DNA of 64,000 nt, taken from the NCBI GenBank assembly GCA_038203095.1, contig JBBREH010000002.1, positions 1 to 64,000 of the forward strand, given 5' to 3'. The notes below the pieces were generated by a model. That model saw only the letters and a program-made list of their open reading frames with translations. It was not told the origin of the DNA and made no database searches. Numbering within the stretch: position 1 is the stretch's first letter; every line of letters begins with the position of its first letter. Origin of the DNA: PALSA-1336 sp038203095. Its GTDB lineage: Bacteria; Patescibacteriota; Doudnabacteria; UBA920. Positions 58,783-64,000 of the stretch are shown in pieces. Position numbers and translations under genes: made by a program.

Positions 58783-58930
58783 AATTTTATTGATTTTGTG
58801 GTATAATAATAGAAATCTTTATGGAGAATAAAGTGTGTTTATATACAATCATTTCTCTAAAATATACTACTCCTTGTTTTTAGAATGTCGACGACGTTCT
58901 CTAAACGGGTAAATTAAAACTATTGCATAA

Positions 58931-59371
58931 ATGCAAAATTCACTTACCAAGATCCATCTTGAAACAAAAAAACAATTTGAAATTGTGGATTTGACCGGTC
59001 AAATAATGAAAGCTGTGGTTGACTCAAAAATCCAAAATGGTTTAGTCCTTATTTTTTGCCCACACACAACGGCCGGAATTAGAATCAACCACAACGAACC
59101 TCTACTAATGCAGGATTTTATGAAGGCTCTATACCGCTTGGTGCCAATAAACCAAAGCTACAGCCACGATTTATTTGAAGTCAGACAAAACGTCGCTCCT
59201 AATGAGCGCAGCAACGGCCACGCGCATGTTAAATCGTTTTTACTTGGCTCATCCGAAACGCTTCCAATTGATAAAGGCAGTTTGCTTTTAGGCCAAAGGC
59301 AAAGCATTTTTTTTATTGAACTGGAGGGAGGCAGAATGCGCGAAGTTATTATTAAAATTATTGGCGAATAA
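58931..59371 (+). CDS. yjbQ: YjbQ/UPF0047 family protein
   Basis: A 146-residue beta protein. The family hallmarks are FCPHTTAGIRINHNEP, SYSHDLFEVRQNVAPNERSNGHAHVKSFLLGSSETLPI and LLLGQRQSIFFIELEGGR, including the conserved histidines. Members form homotrimers, and E. coli YjbQ has thiamine phosphate synthase activity; the true role is unsettled. The stop TAA lies in the AATAAATCCAGGC opening of an R4 repeat, so the repeat may have supplied the 3' end. Confidence 0.88.
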   Translation: MQNSLTKIHLETKKQFEIVDLTGQIMKAVVDSKIQNGLVLIFCPHTTAGIRINHNEPLLMQDFMKALYRLVPINQSYSHDLFEVRQNVAPNERSNGHAHVKSFLLGSSETLPIDKGSLLLGQRQSIFFIELEGGRMREVIIKIIGE

Positions 59372-59372
59372 A

Positions 59373-59442
59373 TCCAGGCGCCTTCCTGCGGGGAATTACA
59401 CCCCGCAGGAAGGCTATAAAATCCATTCATCCCCGCAGCAAG
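59373..59442. repeat. R4 repeat, copy 1
   Basis: It opens TCCAGGC and contains a 13-bp perfect hairpin, CCTTCCTGCGGGG with CCCCGCAGGAAGG (59381-59413), then CTATAAAATCCATTCATCCCCGC. The second copy (60511-60622) has the same order of parts. Confidence 0.65.
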
Positions 59443-59538
59443 CTACGGAGTACGGACTGAATACGGATATACGGAGGGAGTACTTGAGCATTTTGAATTT
59501 CGTATATCCGTATGCTCCCTCTCGGTACTTCCGTAAAG
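59443..59538. repeat. R2 palindromic repeat, copy 2 (intact)
   Basis: Left arm includes TACGGACTGAATACGGATATACG and right arm CGTATATCCGTATGC then CTTCCGTAAAG, an imperfect 96-bp palindrome around a ~20-nt loop. It is the intact counterpart of the split copy at 35239-35493. Confidence 0.75.
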
Positions 59539-59584
59539 AATCTTAAGGTGGTCGATCTTAAGACAGGTAACAAAGATAAAATAA

Positions 59585-59746
59585 TAGACTTATTGTTTAA
59601 TAACTTTTTTGATTCAAAATCTGGTATTTCAGACAAAACCGATGTTTAAAATTTTGATGTTTAACCTAAGTTAAGCGGAAAAATTTTAAACAAGGTTTTG
59701 ACGAAATAACAGATTTTAGGCGAAAAATTATTAAACAACAGGTCTA
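59585..59746. repeat. R1 foldback repeat, copy 6
   Basis: Ends TAGACTTATTG and CAACAGGTCTA; arms of about 75 bp fold back around TTAACCTAAGTTAA. Length 162 bp, equal to the copy at 55900. Confidence 0.88.
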
Positions 59747-59811
59747 GTAATCAAAATTAAAATAAATGTTTTGCGGTTCATAAATTTTAGCCGCAAAATG
59801 AAAGGATAAAA

Positions 59812-60492
59812 ATGGATTACCCAACCTATCAGGTTATGGTAGTTAGCGCGTTACAAGATTTGTTTTTTAAAACAGTTAGCTACCTCCCAAATTTAATTGC
59901 GGCAATTATTGTTGTAATTATTGGCTGGCTTTTAGCAATATTTTTAAGCTCACTGGTAAGTAAGGTTTTAAGTACAATTAAAATTGACCACCTAGCAAAC
60001 CAATTGGGATTACAAAACCTCTCGGAAAAAACCGGCAAAAAACTTAGTATTTCCACTTTTTGTGGCTGGCTAGTAAAATGGTTTTTCTTTTTGGGCAGCT
60101 TTATTGCCGCGGCTGACATTTTAAATCTACCGGGAGTCTCAAGCTTTCTTTACCAGGATGTTTTGGGCTACGCCGGGCACGTAATTGTCGCGGTCGCAAT
60201 TTTGCTTCTGGGCCTCCTGGCAGCCGACTTTTTCTCGGGTTTAATTTCAACAACGGTAAAAGCCAGCGGACTCAACACCGGACATTCTTTGGGCGCTGTT
60301 GCCAAGTGGTCTATAATTGTCTTTGCCGTTATTTCAGCGCTGTCTCAATTGCAAATTGCCTCGGCGTTTTTGCAGGACTTGTTCAGGGCCGTTGTTGCTA
60401 TGTTGGCTATTGCCGGCGGTCTGGCTTTTGGCCTCGGCGGACAGGCTCACGCCAAAAAAGTTTTGGACGGACTAGAAGACAATTTTAAGTGA
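59812..60492 (+). CDS. Small-conductance channel-like membrane protein (conserved TM helix family)
   Basis: A 226-residue protein with about five helices. LPNLIAAIIVVIIGWLLAIF near residue 28 and the C-terminal AIAGGLAFGLGGQAHAKKVL match the TM-helix repeat and pore-lining glycine pattern of MscS-related proteins. There is no MscS cytoplasmic beta domain. It may be a mechanosensitive-type channel or scaffold. It lies alone between repeat regions. Confidence 0.78.
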   Translation: MDYPTYQVMVVSALQDLFFKTVSYLPNLIAAIIVVIIGWLLAIFLSSLVSKVLSTIKIDHLANQLGLQNLSEKTGKKLSISTFCGWLVKWFFFLGSFIAAADILNLPGVSSFLYQDVLGYAGHVIVAVAILLLGLLAADFFSGLISTTVKASGLNTGHSLGAVAKWSIIVFAVISALSQLQIASAFLQDLFRAVVAMLAIAGGLAFGLGGQAHAKKVLDGLEDNFK

Positions 60493-60510
60493 TTAGGAAA
60501 ATTCAATAAA

Positions 60511-60622
60511 TCCAGGCATTTTCCTACGAGGTACTAAACCCCGCAGAAAGACTATAATTCCATTTATTCCCGCCGTCCGTCAGCCTAGGCTGACGGACGG
60601 GGTATTTTGGAGGGAGCCTGGA
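60511..60622. repeat. R4 repeat, copy 2, with an embedded perfect palindrome
   Basis: Ends TCCAGGC and GCCTGGA. It contains a 28-bp perfect palindrome CCGTCCGTCAGCCT/AGGCTGACGGACGG at 60573-60600. The left half matches copy 1. It starts 18 bases after the channel-like gene. Confidence 0.65.
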
Positions 60623-60760
60623 TAAAAAACATCAAAATTTGTTTTGATTGACTGTCTCATCCGCCTCCGGCGGACAATTTTTGTCCAAAGAGCCCATTCG
60701 GCAACAGTTCCAATAAAATGGCGCGAAATTTGTGGTAAAGGTTTTGTTTTATCCTAAACA
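60623..60760. other. Gap before mltG
   Basis: It contains a TCCGCCTCCGGCGGA palindrome at 60660-60674, and GGCAACAGTTCC near 60700, inverse to GAAACTGTTGCC near 28439. No gene is seen. ATCCTAAACA just before the ATG is a weak -10 candidate. Confidence 0.4.
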
Positions 60761-61576
60761 ATGAAAAAGTTTATTTTTATTCTGATATTTTTAATTTTGC
60801 TGATTATCAGCGCTTTTGCCTTGTCTTCGGCTTTAAACCATCGCTCTCAATTACAACAAACAAGAACCACTGCCAAAGCGGCACAAATCAGCATAACTTT
60901 GCTAGAAGGCTGGACTGACCGGGATATTGCCGAATACCTGCAAAAGACTCTTTATATTAATACGGCTGATTTCCTTAAAACCGCGGATAATTTTGACCTG
61001 ACGGCCTATCCTATAGTCTCCCAAAAGCCCAAAAATGGTAATTTGGAGGGCTTTTTATTTCCGGACACCTATTTCCTGCTTAAAAGCGCTACCAGCACGC
61101 CTGAGGCAGTTATTAAAAAAGCATTGGATAACTTTTCTCATAAAATCACACCGGAAATGCAGACCCAAAGTTTAGCCAATAACATGAGTTTTTATCAAAC
61201 CCTTATTTTGGCCTCAATAATTGAAAAAGAGGGTAAATCCAACGCGGACAAAAAAATTATTTCCGGGATTTTTTACAATCGATTAAAAAACAACATCGCC
61301 CTACAAAGCGATGCCACTATTAATTATATAACCCACAAAAATAGCCCGAGTTTAAGCTTAGATGATACCAAACTGGATTCACCCTACAATTCCTACAAAT
61401 ACCCCGGCCTGCCGCCCACGCCAATTTGTAACCCGGGATTAGATTCTATTTTAGCCGCGCTTTACCCTCAAAAAAATGACTACCTATATTTTCTCTCAGA
61501 TCCCAAAACCGGCAACGCAATTTTTGCCAAAACTTACGAGGAGCATTTACAAAATAAGAAAATTCACTTAAAATAA
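60761..61576 (+). CDS. mltG: Endolytic murein transglycosylase MltG
   Basis: A membrane-anchored lytic transglycosylase that cuts nascent glycan strands and sets their length. 271 residues with one N-terminal helix (about 3-22), a LysM-like segment (LLEGWTDRDIAEYLQ), EGFLFPDTYFL, and the catalytic glutamate in LASIIEKEG, followed by FYNRLKNNIALQSDATI and SPYNSYKYPGLPPTPICNPG. It is shorter than E. coli MltG. It complements the SEDS enzyme at 11932. Confidence 0.94.
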   Translation: MKKFIFILIFLILLIISAFALSSALNHRSQLQQTRTTAKAAQISITLLEGWTDRDIAEYLQKTLYINTADFLKTADNFDLTAYPIVSQKPKNGNLEGFLFPDTYFLLKSATSTPEAVIKKALDNFSHKITPEMQTQSLANNMSFYQTLILASIIEKEGKSNADKKIISGIFYNRLKNNIALQSDATINYITHKNSPSLSLDDTKLDSPYNSYKYPGLPPTPICNPGLDSILAALYPQKNDYLYFLSDPKTGNAIFAKTYEEHLQNKKIHLK

Positions 61577-61580
61577 GCTT

Positions 61581-62021
61581 ATGGAATATAGAAAACAATT
61601 GGCGGACGATACTGATGCCTATGAATTTGGCGAACGAGACATTGCGTATGCAATGAAAGAAACAGAAAAAAGAGAATCGGAATCTCAGCCGGTGGAACTT
61701 TATTTTGAATTTACAAACACGACTGAAAAAGAAAAAGCGAAAACAGCCCTACTAGCATATATAAACCAACCCACTTCCGGACCTGATTACCATCCAGATC
61801 AAATCTTTGACCCTAAATGGTTTATTGGAATTGATAGAAAGCCGGACCAGAGACCCGAGGGCTTAGAGTTCTCATTTAGTAGGACCCCCGCTTTCATAAG
61901 AAATCCCGAACGTTTAAAAAATTATTTAGAAAAATTTTTACTAAATAATTTTGCTTTTAAGCTGAGAAGCAGAGACGGTCGAGTAGAAGATTACGAAGTA
62001 GTCGACAACAAACCGGTTTAG
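61581..62021 (+). CDS. Hypothetical protein
   Basis: A 146-residue acidic soluble protein, 4 bases after mltG, with YEFGERDIAYAMKETEKRES, DYHPDQIFDPKWFIGIDRKP and RDGRVEDYEVVDNKPV. It abuts the convergent fmt stop with no gap. Alpha/beta in character, family not recognised. Confidence 0.6.
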   Translation: MEYRKQLADDTDAYEFGERDIAYAMKETEKRESESQPVELYFEFTNTTEKEKAKTALLAYINQPTSGPDYHPDQIFDPKWFIGIDRKPDQRPEGLEFSFSRTPAFIRNPERLKNYLEKFLLNNFAFKLRSRDGRVEDYEVVDNKPV

Positions 62022-63020
62022 TCAACGGTTTAGCGAAGAACCTATAAAATCCTTATACCCGTTTAAAAACTCTGTAATTGAAACCTCATTTTTACCAGCT
62101 AACTGTAGCCGGTTGATTTTTAATTTGGTATTGTTGCCGCAGATAACAACACCATCAGCAATCACAGTTCCCGGGTCTAAATTTCTGTAGTTTTCTGTAG
62201 TGTCTCCATTCTGTAGTTCTGTAGTAATGCATTCTGTTATTTTTAAATTTTGTCCCTTCCAAGTTGTCCAAATTCCCGGCCAAATATAAAAGGCGCGGAA
62301 CTGGTTATAAATTTCGGTTGCCGATTTATTCCAATCAACTTTCCCGTCCGCTTTACTAACAATCTTGCAGTAACTGACACTGTCTTCGTCCTGGGGCAGA
62401 GGAGTAATTTTACCCGAAACATAATCTGAAATTGTTTGATTGATTATGTTTGCCGACCTGCGCGCCAATTTATCGGAAAGTGTAAAAAAATTATCGTCCG
62501 GATCAATGTTTACAATTTCCTGCGTCAGCAAAAGCCCGTCGTCCACATTTTTGTCCAAAAGAAAAATTGATGTCCCAGTCTGCTCATCGCCGTTAAGCAG
62601 CGCGGCCTGTATAGGCGAAGCGCCGCGGTATTTGGGCAACACGGAAAAATGGACGTTAATAGTTTTGTACTTTGGGGCGCTGATTATGTCCATAGGCAAA
62701 ATTTTGCCATAAGCCACTACAACAAAAAGCTCAACACCGGCGGGTCCCATTCCCCTCCCGTCAGGGGAGGGGCTAGGGGAGGGTAAACAAAGATTTTTAA
62801 GTTGCCCCAAAAACTCCCGATTATCTTTTACATTTTCCGGTTTAAATGTCAAAAGGCCTAAATCCGCAGCCAATGCCGAAACCGGACTCTCCTCCATTTC
62901 CTGCCTGCGGCCAACCTTAACATCGGGCGTAGTAACCACGGCCGCAATTTCATGCTCCTTGCGCAAAGCCTCCAAAATGGGCAAGGCAACGTTTGATGTG
63001 CCAAAAAATACTAATTTCAT
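62022..63020 (-). CDS. fmt: Methionyl-tRNA formyltransferase with repeat insert
   Basis: It formylates initiator Met-tRNA. The 332-residue protein has LVFFGTSNVALPILEAL, VVTTPDVKVGR, VVAYGKILP, the catalytic NVHFSVLPKYRGASPIQAALLNG (Asn, His), and a C-terminal OB-like domain from about 210. Two stretches are unusual: LCLPSPSPSPDGRGMGPAG near residue 82, read from a CCCTCCCC/GGGGAGGG foldback, and CITTELQNGDTTENYRN near residue 270, read from CTGTAGT repeats. Both sit in loops. It removes the need for no partner nearby; map completes N-terminal processing. Confidence 0.94.
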   Translation of the reverse strand: MKLVFFGTSNVALPILEALRKEHEIAAVVTTPDVKVGRRQEMEESPVSALAADLGLLTFKPENVKDNREFLGQLKNLCLPSPSPSPDGRGMGPAGVELFVVVAYGKILPMDIISAPKYKTINVHFSVLPKYRGASPIQAALLNGDEQTGTSIFLLDKNVDDGLLLTQEIVNIDPDDNFFTLSDKLARRSANIINQTISDYVSGKITPLPQDEDSVSYCKIVSKADGKVDWNKSATEIYNQFRAFYIWPGIWTTWKGQNLKITECITTELQNGDTTENYRNLDPGTVIADGVVICGNNTKLKINRLQLAGKNEVSITEFLNGYKDFIGSSLNR

Positions 63021-63211
63021 CTACAAAAAATCTTACAAATCTACAAATGACTACAAATCTCTGTAACCATATTAATACAATTATACTGTTTCTATAGCAG
63101 GTTGACAAAACTCTCTCTCTGATATTTTTAGGAGTCGCCCGGCGCCAGTTATATACGGACGATTTTTCGTCATTGGGACGAAAAAGCAACTGGCAAACAG
63201 AAGGGGGCTAA
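63021..63211. other. Divergent gap between fmt and the small DUF4177-like gene
   Basis: CTACAAATGACTACAAATCTC-type repeats at 63021-63055 lie just upstream of fmt. TTATACTG near 63080 may be a -10. GACGATTTTTCGTC at 63158-63171 is a short hairpin in the leader of the next gene. Confidence 0.4.
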
Positions 63212-63373
63212 ATGGAGTTCAGCTCAACCGGATGGTACTCGCAACACGGAGCATTCATAAAAAGGATGCAGGCCTTCGCAGACGAAGGCTGGGATATAGT
63301 CAATGTCATAAGCTCCGGAAACGGCAAAGTCTGCGCCTTTTTCACAAGGGTGAAACAGGGCGCAAGCCAGTAA
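63212..63373 (+). CDS. Small DUF4177-like protein
   Basis: 53 residues, from an ATG with AGAAGGGGGC upstream. FIKRMQAFADEGWDIVNVI followed by KVCAFFTRV has the pattern of DUF4177, in which an LNxxGxEGWELV helix-strand precedes a final FFKR strand. A clean terminator follows. G+C is higher than the surroundings. It looks like an independent small gene; function unknown. Confidence 0.6.
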   Translation: MEFSSTGWYSQHGAFIKRMQAFADEGWDIVNVISSGNGKVCAFFTRVKQGASQ

Positions 63374-63388
63374 AATCATGCCGTACCC

Positions 63389-63428
63389 AAGCATCTAAGG
63401 TCGAAGGATCTTAGATGCTTGTATTTTT
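63389..63428 (+). terminator. Terminator of the small DUF4177-like gene
   Basis: AAGCATCTAAG and CTTAGATGCTT, 11-bp perfect arms, followed by GTATTTTTGT. Confidence 0.82.
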
Positions 63429-63563
63429 GTAGTGTGCTCGTTCGAGTCTGAGCCTGAGGGCTCATCCCTCAAAGTCGAAGACCGATTTATCGACGATACT
63501 GTAACGCTCATAAATAGGCACGCTACGGCTATCAATCGGACAAATGCAGGCCAATGGCCTGCG

Positions 63564-64000
63564 CTACATCCTAGACATTATCTTCCTCAAAACTTCCGCC
63601 TCCACCCGGCAATCTACCAACGCATCGTGTAGCTGATTTTTATCTACATTAATTTTTAACTTTTTTATTAAATATTCCAAACCAAACCCGGAAAAATCTT
63701 TTTTGGATTTAAGTTGATTTTTTAGTCCCAAGTGGCCAAAAAAGAGTGGCCACAGGTCAAAGTAATGATAGTCAAAAGCGTATTTAACTCCGGCGCGTTC
63801 ATAAGCGTCCAGCAAAAATCGCTTATCGTTAAAACCTACGTAGAACGCCTGAATCACGTTATGGCCAAAAGTTTTATTGAATTTTTTTATAACCAATTTT
63901 AAACTCGGCGCGGACTTAAGTGTGTCTAACGAAATTTTATTAACTGCCATGGACTTTGGGTCTCGGCTGTGCCACTTGGCGGGCTTAACATAGCTGGAAA
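63564..64000 (-). CDS. DEDDh 3'-5' exonuclease, 5' part beyond the window
   Basis: The visible C-terminal ~145 residues of a DnaQ/PolC-exonuclease-type nuclease. VIQAFYVGFNDKRFLLDAYERA matches motif Exo II (Asp kept; the usual HNxxFD reads FNDKRF, so a residue or two may be missing), YHYFDLW follows, and HDALVDCRVEAEVL is Exo III with His and Asp. The frame stays open from the ATG at 63950 to the window end (VKPAKWHSRDPKSM), so the gene surely starts outside and the first motif is off the edge. It may proofread for DnaE or act on RNA. Confidence 0.82.
   Translation of the reverse strand, partial: SSYVKPAKWHSRDPKSMAVNKISLDTLKSAPSLKLVIKKFNKTFGHNVIQAFYVGFNDKRFLLDAYERAGVKYAFDYHYFDLWPLFFGHLGLKNQLKSKKDFSGFGLEYLIKKLKINVDKNQLHDALVDCRVEAEVLRKIMSRM

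Larger units (their letters stand above)
59372..59811. repeat. 440-bp repeat region: R4, R2 and R1 in series
   Basis: Between yjbQ and the next membrane gene lie an R4 element (59373-59442), an R2 palindrome (59443-59538), an ATCTTAAG-type short inverted repeat near 59543-59566, and an R1 element (59585-59746). Almost the whole gap is repeat DNA. The last ~60 bases are ordinary and may hold the promoter of the next gene. Confidence 0.75.

Noticed and set aside
1..64000. CRISPR array, prophage or integrase-bearing island
   Set aside because: No regularly spaced direct repeats, no cas genes, no integrase or phage structural genes were seen. The dispersed repeats are foldbacks, not CRISPR units.
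1..64000. Reassigned UGA codon (code 25)
   Set aside because: TGA ends real genes (for example DUF475 at 56988-56990 and the channel-like gene at 60490-60492), and no in-frame TGA occurs within conserved proteins.

Overview
This window looks like a chromosome segment of a Candidate Phyla Radiation (Patescibacteria, Parcubacteria-like) bacterium. The inference rests on gene content and style: AT-rich DNA, compact genes, ThrRS without a TGS domain, two adenylate-kinase-like genes in tandem, SEDS, MltG and NodB envelope genes, and many small membrane or secreted proteins of unknown function. Genes end in TAA, TAG and TGA, so the standard bacterial code applies. No 16S or 23S gene is present, so the lineage cannot be fixed from this window.

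Layout. 0-4.9 kb: Kef-type antiporter, two adenylate-kinase-like proteins, methionine aminopeptidase, an ASCH-like protein. 4.9-10.8 kb: thrS and dnaE on the minus strand, with a strong promoter and an unrecognised ~240-nt structured RNA between them. 11-16.2 kb: RodA/FtsW, small membrane proteins, ribosomal protein L25, a polysaccharide deacetylase. 16.2-22 kb: prmC, a hypothetical, prfA and rpmE on minus, then rpsB, tsf, a TPR protein and tRNA-Thr(GGT) on plus. 22.2-28.4 kb: PAP2 phosphatase, OmpR/histidine kinase pair, small secreted peptide, COG4705-like membrane protein, frameshifted DedA, phosphodiester glycosidase. 29.2-36.6 kb: ECF sigma factor, candidate pseudoknotted RNA, and a MacA/MacB export operon framed by DUF5666-like proteins and a PAP2 protein. 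36.8-39.8 kb: cupredoxin lipoprotein, P1B ATPase, beta-carbonic-anhydrase-like protein. 40-43.5 kb: tRNA-Tyr, ahcY, tRNA-Thr(TGT), rpmG, a LAGLIDADG-like protein ending inside tRNA-Trp. 43.5-50.2 kb: secreted repeat protein, Tim44-like protein, frameshifted MFS transporter, gpmI. 50.5-58.2 kb: a small hypothetical, ABC exporter, nonsense-interrupted genes, DedA, rarA, DUF475/TerC-like protein, queA. 58.4-64 kb: HU, yjbQ, channel-like membrane protein, mltG, fmt, a small DUF4177-like gene, and an edge-truncated DEDDh exonuclease.

The most unusual property is the density of short foldback repeats. A ~160-bp TA-flanked MITE-like family (R1) has six copies, one of them nested inside a second palindromic family (R2). 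Two further foldback families (R3, R4) and a 15-bp palindrome (TCCGCCnnnGGCGGA) are also dispersed. Repeat-derived DNA also appears in frame inside conserved housekeeping genes: queA, prmC, gpmI, fmt, rplY, and probably rarA, thrS and dnaE. Several small genes carry in-frame nonsense codons followed by coding-like sequence, and two membrane-protein genes carry single-base frameshifts. Several genes appear to be transcribed leaderless, while three small genes have strong Shine-Dalgarno sites.
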